This document shows positions 14,632 through 21,998 of a stretch of DNA of 35,512 nucleotides, piece after piece. The notes beneath the pieces are model-generated. The model ran no database searches and was not told the DNA's origin. It was given only the letters and a program-made list of their open reading frames with translations. The translations under genes were made by a program, and so were the position numbers. Origin of the DNA: Bacillota bacterium (GTDB taxonomy: Bacteria; Bacillota; Clostridia; Christensenellales; Borkfalkiaceae); the NCBI GenBank assembly GCA_003343805.1, contig QAKM01000023.1, positions 1 to 35,512 of the forward strand, written 5' to 3'. Numbering within the stretch: position 1 is the stretch's first letter; every line of letters begins with the position of its first letter.

Positions 14632-14655
14632 AAAACAGGGCAGCCGAAGCCGCCC
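14632..14655 (-). terminator. Weak terminator or attenuator between secG and rnr
   Basis: On the minus strand GGGCGGC and GCTGCCC form a 7-bp stem (one G-T pair) closed by a TTCG tetraloop and followed by TGTTTTG. The short, interrupted T-run suggests partial termination. Alternatively it is an RNA-processing or stability element within the operon. Confidence 0.5.
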
Positions 14656-14678
14656 CCGTTTGGTTGGATGTCTGCGTT

Positions 14679-15002
14679 TTATGCCGTCCAGATCGCGTCG
14701 ATCTGCAGGATGAAGAAGATGACTGCGAGCACTGCCAGAACGACGAGGCAGATGATCGTCCAGCGCTTTAAAACTTCTTCCGTCGACTTGCCCTTGTTCT
14801 TGCCGAAGAAGGTCTCGCTCGAGCCGCCGAGGGCGTCGATGCCCTGCGAGTTGCCGGGCTGAAGGAGGACAAGGATGACTGCCGCGAGCGCTGCCACGAA
14901 CATGAGGATGATGAAAACGGCGCTGACGGTACGATAAACGGCGTATGCCGCATCCGAACTTGCGGGCGCAAGCAGGCTGAAGATATAGCTGAGATAGTTC
15001 AT
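14679..15002 (-). CDS. secG: SecG, preprotein translocase subunit
   Basis: The 107-residue protein has two membrane helices (about 23-45 and 80-103) joined by the SecG loop LLQPGNSQGIDALGGSSETFFGKNKGKSTEE. It is part of the SecYEG channel. ATG 15002 was chosen over a longer frame because it follows AAGGAA and the upstream residues are not SecG-like. It opens the secG-rnr-smpB-metY-metA operon, with a -10 box at 15037-15042. Confidence 0.95.
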   Translation of the reverse strand: MNYLSYIFSLLAPASSDAAYAVYRTVSAVFIILMFVAALAAVILVLLQPGNSQGIDALGGSSETFFGKNKGKSTEEVLKRWTIICLVVLAVLAVIFFILQIDAIWTA

Positions 15003-15036
15003 GCGTTGATTTCCTTTTCGTACATAGTCACGAGAA

Positions 15037-15065
15037 AGTATAGCATATCGCGCCTGAAAACACAA
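15037..15065 (-). promoter_or_regulatory. Probable promoter of the secG operon
   Basis: On the minus strand TATACT (15037-15042) is a good -10. The -35 at 17 bases, TTGTGT (15060-15065), matches only half the consensus. The start would be near 15030, about 28 bases before the secG ATG. Confidence 0.5.
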
Positions 15066-15094
15066 CTTTTTTTCGCACGCTTTCCCCGATTTCA

Positions 15095-15126
15095 CAAAAA
15101 AATTCCCTCCCGCAGCGGGGAGGGAA
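15095..15126 (-). terminator. Terminator of the small lipoprotein gene
   Basis: On the minus strand TTCCCTCCC/GGGAGGGAA form a 9-bp stem, extendable by a bulged CGC/GCG, followed by a run of seven T residues. It insulates the secG operon from the lipoprotein gene. Confidence 0.88.
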
Positions 15127-15139
15127 GAAGGAGCATGGT

Positions 15140-15559
15140 TTATGCGTTGATGAAGACGCTTGCGGAATCGCTGCCGAGCGCAAACAGAAGGATGCAGTTT
15201 TCCTTCACCCAATCGCTCTTTTGCAGATCTTCATAGACGCCCTTGAAGGTCGCGCTGTTTTCGGTCATTTCTTCTAAGGCCTTGGTGGAGTGGAACTCGA
15301 GGACGAGAGCAACTCCGGAATCGAAGAGGCCTTCGGTCTTGACAAAGAGATGTGCCGTGCAGGAGTTTTCGTAATTTTCGTTCTCCTCGCCCAGCGCTTC
15401 GACGATCTTATCCTGGTATTCCTGAATGGACTCGCTTTCCGTATAGCCCGCATTCTCATACGCCTTTTTGATGGAGCCGTAGCTGCTGCAGGCGGTGAGG
15501 GCGAACAGCATCGAGAGCGTGAGGAGCAGGACGGTGAGAAGAGTGACTTTCTTTTTCAT
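15140..15559 (-). CDS. Small predicted lipoprotein, function unknown
   Basis: The 139-residue protein has a lipoprotein signal peptide: KKK, a hydrophobic core, and lipobox LTAC with the lipidated cysteine at residue 24. The mature domain of about 115 residues is acidic and soluble, with no motif I recognise. The central DSGVALVLEFHSTKALEEM resembles small stress- or substrate-sensing folds only vaguely. It is monocistronic with its own consensus promoter (15597-15625), GGAGG ribosome binding site and terminator, so it is probably expressed constitutively on the cell surface. Confidence 0.82.
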   Translation of the reverse strand: MKKKVTLLTVLLLTLSMLFALTACSSYGSIKKAYENAGYTESESIQEYQDKIVEALGEENENYENSCTAHLFVKTEGLFDSGVALVLEFHSTKALEEMTENSATFKGVYEDLQKSDWVKENCILLFALGSDSASVFINA

Positions 15560-15596
15560 ATTCCGGGAAACCTCCGTTGTTGATTTTTACAACTAC

Positions 15597-15625
15597 ATTA
15601 TATCACAGGAAGCGGGAACTGTCAA
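15597..15625 (-). promoter_or_regulatory. Consensus promoter of the small lipoprotein gene
   Basis: On the minus strand a perfect TTGACA (15620-15625) and a perfect TATAAT (15597-15602) are separated by 17 bases, one of only two fully consensus promoters in the window. Strong constitutive expression is expected. Confidence 0.92.
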
Positions 15626-15680
15626 GAGTGAAAGTAAAATTTCTTTGCCCCAAAGAGGCGCTGTTTTTTCCGCTTTCCGC

Positions 15681-15709
15681 TTTACAATCGGGGCGGTTTT
15701 TATTATAAT
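15681..15709 (+). promoter_or_regulatory. Promoter of the aroK-like to dfrA operon (leaderless start)
   Basis: TTTACA (15681-15686), a 17-base spacer and a perfect TATAAT (15704-15709) predict a start at about 15716, one base before ATG 15717. No other plus-strand promoter is evident, since the upstream region is occupied by a divergent promoter. An in-frame ATG at 15708 lies inside the -10 box and so cannot be in this transcript. Confidence 0.78.
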
Positions 15710-15716
15710 GGAGAAT

Positions 15717-16223
15717 ATGGATAACCTCGTACTCATCGGAATGCCCTCCTCGGGCAAGAGCACGGCGGGCGTGCTGCTCGCCAAGCGCATCGGCTACGGC
15801 TTCATCGACTGCGACCTCATCATCCAGGGCGAGGAGGGCAAGAAGCTCTCCGAGATCATCGAAGACAGGGGCGTTGACGGCTTTATCGGCATCGAAGAGC
15901 GCGTCAATGCGGGCATCATGGCGACGCACTGCGTCATCGCGACGGGGGGCAGCGTCGTCTATTCCGACCGCGCCATGCGGCATCTGAAGGAGATCGGCAC
16001 CGTCGTCTATCTGGAGCTCGGCCCCGAAGAGGTGGAGCGGCGCATCCCAAGCCTTGCAAAGCGGGGCGTCGTCATGCGCGGCAATGTCAAAGACGTCAAG
16101 GGGCTGCATGAAGAGCGGAAGCCCCTCTATGAAAAATATGCCGACATCACCGTCTCCTGCGACGGCAAGAACATCGATGAGACGGTGGAGGCGATCGCGT
16201 CCGCCGCGGGGTTCGAACTGTGA
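15717..16223 (+). CDS. aroK: Shikimate-kinase-like P-loop kinase
   Basis: The 168-residue protein has the shikimate kinase layout: Walker A GMPSSGKST (8-16), D31/D33 in FIDCDLII, an ATGGS loop (75-79), and ERKPLYEKYADI near the C terminus. Two usual shikimate contacts differ. The FRxxE arginine is isoleucine (I57 in GFIGIEE), and the GGG loop is GGS. It may therefore phosphorylate a related substrate, although many clostridial proteins with this pattern are annotated as AroK. ATG 15717 fits a leaderless transcript. The other in-frame ATG (15708) is within the promoter. No other aromatic-pathway gene is near. It is first in an operon of six genes. Confidence 0.75.
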   Translation: MDNLVLIGMPSSGKSTAGVLLAKRIGYGFIDCDLIIQGEEGKKLSEIIEDRGVDGFIGIEERVNAGIMATHCVIATGGSVVYSDRAMRHLKEIGTVVYLELGPEEVERRIPSLAKRGVVMRGNVKDVKGLHEERKPLYEKYADITVSCDGKNIDETVEAIASAAGFEL

Positions 16224-17182
16224 GAGTGTGCATCTTCGGCGCGGGGGCGATGGGAACGAGCCTCGGCGCGGCGCTTTCCAAGGCGGGCGTTCCCGTGGAG
16301 CTCGTCTCGCGCAATGCCGCCCATGTAGAGGCGCTGCGCACGCGCGGGGCGGTCCTTACGGGCTCTGTTGAGATGACCGTTCCCGTCACCGCCATGCTCC
16401 CCGAAGAGATGGCGGGCAAATACGACATCATCTTCCTTGCCATCCGCCAGCGGGGCAACCGCGAGGCGGCGCAAAGGCTCTTGCCTTTTCTCAAAGAGGA
16501 CGGCGCGCTCGTTTCGGTGCAGAACGGCCTTCCCGAACGCGCGCTTTCCGAAGTATTCGGGGCGGACAGGGTGTACGGCTGCGCCCTCTCGTGGGGAGCG
16601 GAGCGCATCGCCCCCGGGGAGATACAAATGACGGGCGGCTCCTTCGCCTTTTCCCTCGGCGCATTCGGTGCGGGGAAGAAATGCTCGGAGATCGCCGCGC
16701 TCCTGAAGAGGGCGGGCGATGTGACGGTGGGGGATCTTCAGGAGCTCCGCTATGCCAAACTTGCCGTCAACGCCGCTTTTTCGACGCTCTCCGTCATCTC
16801 CGGCCTCACCTTCGGCGAACTTGCTTCGTGGCACAAAAGGCTTGCTTTGGGGCTCATGCGCGAAGTATTCTCTGTCGCCCGCGCCGCGGGATGCAGGAAA
16901 CTTCCCTTACGGGGACACGATCTGTTCCGCGTGTTTTCGGGGCCGTGGGCGGGGCTTCTGCTGCCCGTTGCCATGAAGCCGTACAAAGAGACCCGTTCGG
17001 GGATGCTCAAGGACTTGGAGGCGGGCAGAAGAACGGATATTGACTATGTGGCGGGCGCCGCCGTAGATGAGGGCGGGCGGCTCGGCGTGGAGACGCCGCT
17101 TCTCGAAAGCGCCGTCTCGATGGTGCACGACATCGAAAACGGGCTCGCGGAGATCGCGCCCGAAACATTGCAGTTACTGTAG
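16220..17182 (+). CDS. Ketopantoate reductase family protein
   Basis: The 320-residue NADPH-dependent dehydrogenase has an N-terminal Rossmann fold (GAGAMG, 7-12) and the C-terminal helical ketopantoate reductase domain. The catalytic lysine K180 and N184 (AKLAVNA) match K176 and N180 of E. coli PanE. In coenzyme A synthesis PanE reduces 2-dehydropantoate to pantoate. Since no panB or panC is nearby, the substrate is provisional. The start is GTG 16220, overlapping the aroK-like stop codon (GTGA), so translation is coupled. Confidence 0.8.
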   Translation: MRVCIFGAGAMGTSLGAALSKAGVPVELVSRNAAHVEALRTRGAVLTGSVEMTVPVTAMLPEEMAGKYDIIFLAIRQRGNREAAQRLLPFLKEDGALVSVQNGLPERALSEVFGADRVYGCALSWGAERIAPGEIQMTGGSFAFSLGAFGAGKKCSEIAALLKRAGDVTVGDLQELRYAKLAVNAAFSTLSVISGLTFGELASWHKRLALGLMREVFSVARAAGCRKLPLRGHDLFRVFSGPWAGLLLPVAMKPYKETRSGMLKDLEAGRRTDIDYVAGAAVDEGGRLGVETPLLESAVSMVHDIENGLAEIAPETLQLL

Positions 17183-17192
17183 AGAGGAAATT

Positions 17193-17897
17193 ATGCGGCT
17201 CATACTCATTCGTCACGGCGATCCCGATTATGAACACGACACGCTCACTCAAAAGGGGCGGCGGGAAGCTGCGCTCCTTGCCGAACGCACCAAAACATGG
17301 AAGGTGGACGACGTTTACACCTCTCCCCTCGGAAGGGCGCGGGCGACGGCGGAGCCTTCCCTTCAGAATTGGGGGAAGGATGCCGTTGTCCTCGATTGGG
17401 CGCAGGAGTTTTTCTACCTCGTTCCGGACGGAAAAGGGGGAAAGCGCATCGCGTGGGACTATTTCCCTTCCGAATGGACGAAATTCGACGAGAATTTCAT
17501 CGAAAACAAGTGGATCGAGCGCGAGGAGATGGCGCCCCTCCGCGAAGATTATATAAGGGTCACGCGCGCGTTGGACGGGCTTATCGCTTCTTACGGCTAT
17601 GAGCGCGACGGCAGGATGTACCGCGTGAAGAGCCACAGCGATAAGACGGTCGTCATCTTCTGCCATTTCGGCGTGAGCATGATCTTTTTGTCGCACCTTC
17701 TCAACCTGCCCGCCGAAGCTCTTTTGCACGGGCTCATTTTGCCGCCCACGTCCGTCACCATCCTCAATACCGAGGAGCGCGTGGGGGACGAGGCGTACTT
17801 CCGCGCCGAACGCATCGGCGATACCTGCCATCTGCTCGTCGGCGGCGAACCCGTCTCCGAGTCGGGCTACTTTACGACTATCTTTCAAGAGGTTTGA
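17193..17897 (+). CDS. Histidine phosphatase (phosphoglycerate-mutase-like) family protein
   Basis: The 234-residue cytoplasmic protein has the catalytic RHG motif at residues 7-9 (LILIRHGDPDYE), the LTxxGRREA block, YTSPLGRARATAEP, and a second histidine in IFCHFGVSM. These place it in histidine phosphatase clan branch 1. Such enzymes include cofactor-dependent phosphoglycerate mutases, alpha-ribazole phosphatase and general sugar phosphatases. The mid-region insert (about 75-125) is not diagnostic. ATG 17193 follows AGAGGAAA. The longer frame upstream is the panE tail in another frame. Confidence 0.85.
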   Translation: MRLILIRHGDPDYEHDTLTQKGRREAALLAERTKTWKVDDVYTSPLGRARATAEPSLQNWGKDAVVLDWAQEFFYLVPDGKGGKRIAWDYFPSEWTKFDENFIENKWIEREEMAPLREDYIRVTRALDGLIASYGYERDGRMYRVKSHSDKTVVIFCHFGVSMIFLSHLLNLPAEALLHGLILPPTSVTILNTEERVGDEAYFRAERIGDTCHLLVGGEPVSESGYFTTIFQEV

Positions 17898-17899
17898 AT

Positions 17900-19543
17900 A
17901 TGGACTTAAAAGCACTTGCGGAGCGCCTGCTCCCCGGGGACTATCCCGCACTCTCCTATTATGAGGAGCTCTATCCTCCGCGCGATCTTAAAAAGGGCGC
18001 GGAAGTCACCCGTCTTGCCCCTTCGCCCACGGGCTTCATCCACCTCGGCAACCTGTTTGTCGCCATCGCCAACGAGCGCATCGCCCATCAGAGCGGCGGC
18101 GTTCTGTATCTTCGCATCGAGGACACCGACGAGAAGCGCCGCGTTGAGGGCGCCGTGGAGGCGGTGAAGAACGCCCTCCGCTACTTCGACATCCGCTTTG
18201 ACGAGGGCGCCGAGATCGAGGGCGCCGAAAACAAGTACGGGCCGTACTATCAGCGGCAGCGGGCGGATATCTACCGCGCGTTCGTCAAGGACCTCATCGT
18301 CCGCGGCAGGGCGTACCCCTGCTTCTGCACCGAGGAGGAACTTTCCGCCCTCCGCGAAAGGCAGGTCGCCGAAAAGAAGATCACGGGCTATTACGGCGAG
18401 TACGCCAAGTGCCGCACCCTTTCCGAGGAGGAAATTTACCGCAATCTCGACGAGGGCAAGCCCTATGTCATCCGTCTGAAGTCGATGGGCGATCCAGAGC
18501 ATAAACTGACTTTCCACGACGAGATCAAGGGAGACATCACGGTGACGGAGAACGATCAGGACGTCGTCATCTTGAAGAGCGACGGCATCCCGACCTATCA
18601 CTTCGCTCACGCCATCGACGATCACTTCATGCGCACGACGCTCGTCATCCGCGGCGAGGAGTGGCTCGCCTCTTTGCCCATCCATCTGGAACTTTTCGAC
18701 GTGTTGGGCTTCCGCCGCCCCCGTTATGGGCATAACTGTTCGCTCATGAAGCAGGACGGCGAGACGCGGAGAAAGCTCTCCAAGCGCAAGGACCCCGAAC
18801 TCTCCCTCGAATTTTACCGGCAGGAGGGCTATTTTGCCCGCGCCGTCAAGGTGTATATGCTCACCCTCCTCAACTCTAACTTCGAGGAGTGGTACCGCAA
18901 GAATCCCGACGCACCCCTCGAGAGCTTCCGCTTCTCCGCCTCCAAGATGAGCAAGAGCGGCACGCTGTTCGATCTCGACAAGCTCAACGACATCTCGGCG
19001 GACGAGCTTGCCCGTCTTTCCGAAGAGGAGATGCTTTGCTTCCTCAAGGAGTGGGCGGAAGAATACGGCACCGACGCGCAGAAGGCATACTTCAAGGACG
19101 AGGACTATTTGAAGCAGGTGCTCGCCCTTTGCATGGGCACGGGCAGCAAGAAGCGCAGAAAGGACTTCAAGACGGCTTCCCAGGCGATGGGGGTCATCTC
19201 GTACTTCTTCGCCCGCCCCGAGGCGCACGAAAGCTACCGCGTCTCGCCCGAAGATAAGCGGGCGCTGCTCGACAGCTATTTAAGCTCTTACGACCACGGG
19301 GACGACGCGCAGGTGTGGTTTGCAAAGCTCAAGGAAGTGGCGGCCGCAAACGGCTTTGCTGCCGAGATGAAGGCGTACAAGGCAGACCCTTCCGCCTATA
19401 AGGGGAGCGTTGCCGACGTCGCGGAAGTGCTGCGCATCGCCGTCACGGGACACGCGAACACCCCCGATCTTTGGACCATCCTTCACATTTTGGGCGAAGA
19501 GGAGGCGGCGGCGCGCATCAAGGCCGCAAGGGAGGAAGCATGA
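17900..19543 (+). CDS. gltX: Glutamyl-tRNA synthetase
   Basis: The 547-residue class I synthetase charges tRNA-Glu. The HIGH-type motif is in APSPTGFIHLGN (H48-N51), the KMSKS-type motif is KLSKR (292-296), and a zinc-type cluster is suggested by CFC and the later YAKC. An N-terminal extension of about 38 residues precedes the nucleotide-binding fold. I cannot tell from sequence whether it is discriminating or also charges tRNA-Gln. ATG 17900 follows AGAGG and lies 2 bases after the phosphatase stop. A TTG upstream at 17894 is less well placed. Confidence 0.94.
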   Translation: MDLKALAERLLPGDYPALSYYEELYPPRDLKKGAEVTRLAPSPTGFIHLGNLFVAIANERIAHQSGGVLYLRIEDTDEKRRVEGAVEAVKNALRYFDIRFDEGAEIEGAENKYGPYYQRQRADIYRAFVKDLIVRGRAYPCFCTEEELSALRERQVAEKKITGYYGEYAKCRTLSEEEIYRNLDEGKPYVIRLKSMGDPEHKLTFHDEIKGDITVTENDQDVVILKSDGIPTYHFAHAIDDHFMRTTLVIRGEEWLASLPIHLELFDVLGFRRPRYGHNCSLMKQDGETRRKLSKRKDPELSLEFYRQEGYFARAVKVYMLTLLNSNFEEWYRKNPDAPLESFRFSASKMSKSGTLFDLDKLNDISADELARLSEEEMLCFLKEWAEEYGTDAQKAYFKDEDYLKQVLALCMGTGSKKRRKDFKTASQAMGVISYFFARPEAHESYRVSPEDKRALLDSYLSSYDHGDDAQVWFAKLKEVAAANGFAAEMKAYKADPSAYKGSVADVAEVLRIAVTGHANTPDLWTILHILGEEEAAARIKAAREEA

Positions 19544-20370
19544 GCAGGGCAGATACTCTCTTCATCCAAAACTGCAAAGACATCATGCAAAACGGCGTGT
19601 GGGATACAAATCTTCCCGTGCGCCCGCGCTGGGAGGACGGCACGCCCGCCCATACCGTCAAGAAGTTCGGCATCGTCAACCGCTATGATCTGCAGGAAGA
19701 ATTTCCCATCCTCACCATCCGCAGGACGGCGTTCAAGTCGTGCATCGACGAAATTTTATGGATCTGGCAGAAGAAGAGCAACAACATCCGCGATCTCAAC
19801 TCGCATATCTGGGACAGTTGGGCGGATGAGACGGGCTCCATCGGCAAGGCGTACGGCTATCAGCTCGCCCAAAAGGCGGTCTACAAGGAAGGGGAGTTCG
19901 ATCAGGTCGACCGGGTGCTCTATGATCTGAAGCACAATCCCGCTTCCCGCCGTATCCTCACTAACTTGTATAACTTCCAGGATCTCCATGAGATGCACCT
20001 CTATCCTTGCGCGTACTCGATGACCTTCAACGTCTCGGGCGACACGCTCAACGGCATCCTCAATCAGCGCTCCAACGATATGCTCACTGCCAACAACTGG
20101 AACGTCGTGCAGTACGCTGTGCTCCTCATCATGTTCGCGCAGGTGAGCGGGCTGAAAGCGGGCGAGCTCGTGCACGTCATCGCCGATGCACACCTCTATG
20201 ACCGCCATCTTCCCATCGTGGAGGAGATCGTAAAGAACGAGCCAAAGCCTGCGCCCAGGCTGTGGGTGGATCCCTCCGTCAAAAACTTCTATGACTTCAC
20301 GGTGGACAGCTTCCGCCTCGAGGGGTATGAATATACCAAGCTCGAGACCAAGATCCCGGTGGCGATATGA
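19540..20370 (+). CDS. thyA: Thymidylate synthase
   Basis: The 276-residue enzyme methylates dUMP to dTMP with methylene-tetrahydrofolate, producing dihydrofolate. The catalytic cysteine is C157 in LYPCAYSMTFNV. The phosphate-binding RR of NPASRRILTNLYN, the GKAYGYQL block, QRSNDMLTANNWNVVQY and DAHLYDRH are all present. The PCAY/MTFNV version is the clostridial-type ThyA rather than the E. coli PCHxxFQF form. ATG 19540 overlaps the gltX stop (ATGA), and the next gene recycles the dihydrofolate product. Confidence 0.95.
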   Translation: MSRADTLFIQNCKDIMQNGVWDTNLPVRPRWEDGTPAHTVKKFGIVNRYDLQEEFPILTIRRTAFKSCIDEILWIWQKKSNNIRDLNSHIWDSWADETGSIGKAYGYQLAQKAVYKEGEFDQVDRVLYDLKHNPASRRILTNLYNFQDLHEMHLYPCAYSMTFNVSGDTLNGILNQRSNDMLTANNWNVVQYAVLLIMFAQVSGLKAGELVHVIADAHLYDRHLPIVEEIVKNEPKPAPRLWVDPSVKNFYDFTVDSFRLEGYEYTKLETKIPVAI

Positions 20371-20864
20371 GAGCGATCTTCTGCGCCGACGAGAAGTGGG
20401 GCATCGGGAAAGACAACGGGCTCTTATTTTCCCTGCCCAAGGATATGAAGTTCTTCCGCGAGACGACGAAGGGCAAAGTCGTCGTCATGGGAAGAAAGAC
20501 GCTCGAATCTTTCCCGGGCGGACAGCCTTTGAAAGGGCGGGTGAACATCGTCCTCTCCTCCCACGAGCCCAAGGAGGGCACGGTGGGGGCGAAGAGCCTT
20601 AATGAACTTTTTCAGCTTCTGAAAGAGTACCCCGAGGATGAGGTGTTCGTCATCGGCGGGGAGAGCGTCTACCGCGCGCTTCTGCCCTATTGCAGCGAAG
20701 TGTACGTCACCAAGGTGGCGGCGGACGGAAAGGCGGATACCTTTGTGCCGAACTTAGACGAAGAGGAAGCCTTTGTACTCACGGTGGAAGGGGAGCCTGT
20801 CGAGGACAACGGATATACCCTTCGCTTCTGTACCTACGAAAATAGAGCGCCCAAGCCTCTTTAA
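20367..20864 (+). CDS. folA: Dihydrofolate reductase
   Basis: The 165-residue enzyme reduces dihydrofolate to tetrahydrofolate with NADPH. Motifs are WGIGKDNGLLFSLPKDM with the catalytic acid D26, VVMGRKTLESFPGGQPLKGR, NIVLSS and FVIGGESVYRALLP. It overlaps thyA by ATGA, the usual metabolic pairing, and is the last gene of the operon before a terminator. Confidence 0.97.
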   Translation: MRAIFCADEKWGIGKDNGLLFSLPKDMKFFRETTKGKVVVMGRKTLESFPGGQPLKGRVNIVLSSHEPKEGTVGAKSLNELFQLLKEYPEDEVFVIGGESVYRALLPYCSEVYVTKVAADGKADTFVPNLDEEEAFVLTVEGEPVEDNGYTLRFCTYENRAPKPL

Positions 20865-20894
20865 AGGTGGCGGCAAGAAACCAAGACTTTTACA

Positions 20895-20925
20895 AGGACT
20901 GCGCAAAAAAGCGCGGTCCTTTTTG
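20895..20925 (+). terminator. Terminator of the aroK-like to folA operon
   Basis: A 10-bp stem AGGACTGCGC/GCGCGGTCCT (one T-G pair) with an A6 loop is followed by TTTTTGTTT. Confidence 0.92.
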
Positions 20926-21002
20926 TTTGCTTTTTGAAAATTGCGGCAAAATAGGGGGGGATGAGAAAAAGGCATGAGAAAATCAGGAAAATTCCCGTTT
21001 TT

Positions 21003-21057
21003 TTTACATTTTTATTACATCTGACTGCCAAAGTTTTTTACATCGGCTTGTTATGAT
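21003..21057 (+). promoter_or_regulatory. PhoP-box-like repeats and promoter of the pst operon
   Basis: TTTACA at 21003 and ATTACA at 21014 are 11 bp apart, the helical spacing of Bacillota PhoP boxes (TTAACA-like), and TTTACA recurs at 21037. The -10 is TATGAT (21052-21057). The matching -35 position (CAAAGT) is poor, as expected for an activator-dependent promoter. This predicts induction by phosphate starvation through PhoPR. The phoPR genes are not in the window. Confidence 0.62.
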
Positions 21058-21102
21058 AAGCGTGTCAAAACAAAGAAAGCAATTTGAAAGGAGAATCAAG
21101 TT

Positions 21103-21981
21103 ATGACTAAGGCAATGAAGAAAGTAACGTGCCTCGCCTGCGTGGCAGTTATGGGTCTGGGTGCAGCGATGTTCGCTGCCTGCGACGATCAGGGCGGCAA
21201 CACCCCCGGCGGCGACACGAACAGAGAAGTTGAAGAACTCTACATCTCCGGCTCCTCCTCTGTCGCTCCTCTCATGGAGAAGCTCGCTTCCGTGTACGAG
21301 TCCTTCAACCCCTATGTGGACATCACCGTCCAGACGAGTGACTCGGGTACGGGCGTTGCAGATGCGATCGCCGGCAAGAACGACTTCGGTATGGCATCCC
21401 GTGCCATCAAGGACAGCGAGATCGAGCAGGGCGTTACCTCCAAGCAGATCGCGATCGACGGTGTGGCGCTCGTCGTCAACCCCGATGCCGATCTCGACGA
21501 TGTGACGAGCGATCAGGTCTATCAGCTCTATGCAAACGGTACGGCGATCGGCGCCATCACCAACGCCATCTCCCGTGAGGACGGTTCGGGTACGCGCGAC
21601 GCGTTCGACAGCCTCATCAAGAGCGCGGCAGGCGATGAGCTCGGCGATCTCCTCACTTTCAATGCCTGCGTTACGATCCAGCAGTCCACGGGCGGCGTCA
21701 AGGAAGTCATTGCTACCGCCGGCACCACCAACACCATCGGCTACATCTCCATGGGTTCCATCGATGACACCGTGAAGACGGTCAAGTTCGAGGGCGTCGA
21801 GGCAACTGCAGAGAACGTCAAGAACGGCAGCTACACGCTTTCGAGACCCTTCAACATCGTCTACAAGAGCGAGGACGATCTCTCCGAGGCTGCCAAGCTC
21901 TTCATCGACTTCATCATGAGCGATGCCGGCCAGCTCATCGCAGAGAATGCGGGTTATATCTCCGTCTCCGATAGCCTGTAA
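21103..21981 (+). CDS. pstS: PstS, phosphate-binding lipoprotein
   Basis: The 292-residue lipoprotein has a signal peptide ending in lipobox FAAC (lipidated C27), a short Gly/Thr/Asn linker, and the PstS fold. The phosphate-binding blocks are ISGSSSVAPLMEKL, QTSDSGTGVADAIAGKNDFGMASR and SREDGSGTRDAF. It captures inorganic phosphate outside the membrane for the PstCA-PstB transporter. AAAGGAG precedes ATG 21103. It is shorter than many PstS proteins but complete. Confidence 0.95.
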   Translation: MTKAMKKVTCLACVAVMGLGAAMFAACDDQGGNTPGGDTNREVEELYISGSSSVAPLMEKLASVYESFNPYVDITVQTSDSGTGVADAIAGKNDFGMASRAIKDSEIEQGVTSKQIAIDGVALVVNPDADLDDVTSDQVYQLYANGTAIGAITNAISREDGSGTRDAFDSLIKSAAGDELGDLLTFNACVTIQQSTGGVKEVIATAGTTNTIGYISMGSIDDTVKTVKFEGVEATAENVKNGSYTLSRPFNIVYKSEDDLSEAAKLFIDFIMSDAGQLIAENAGYISVSDSL

Positions 21982-21998
21982 TCGACCCGAGGTTTGCT

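Noticed and set aside
15003..15212. Upstream extension of secG
   Set aside because: It crosses the secG promoter region and the lipoprotein terminator, and the residues are not SecG-like.
15495..15716. Upstream extension of the aroK-like frame
   Set aside because: It overlaps the divergent lipoprotein gene and both promoters. Family homology begins at residue 1 of the 15717 start.
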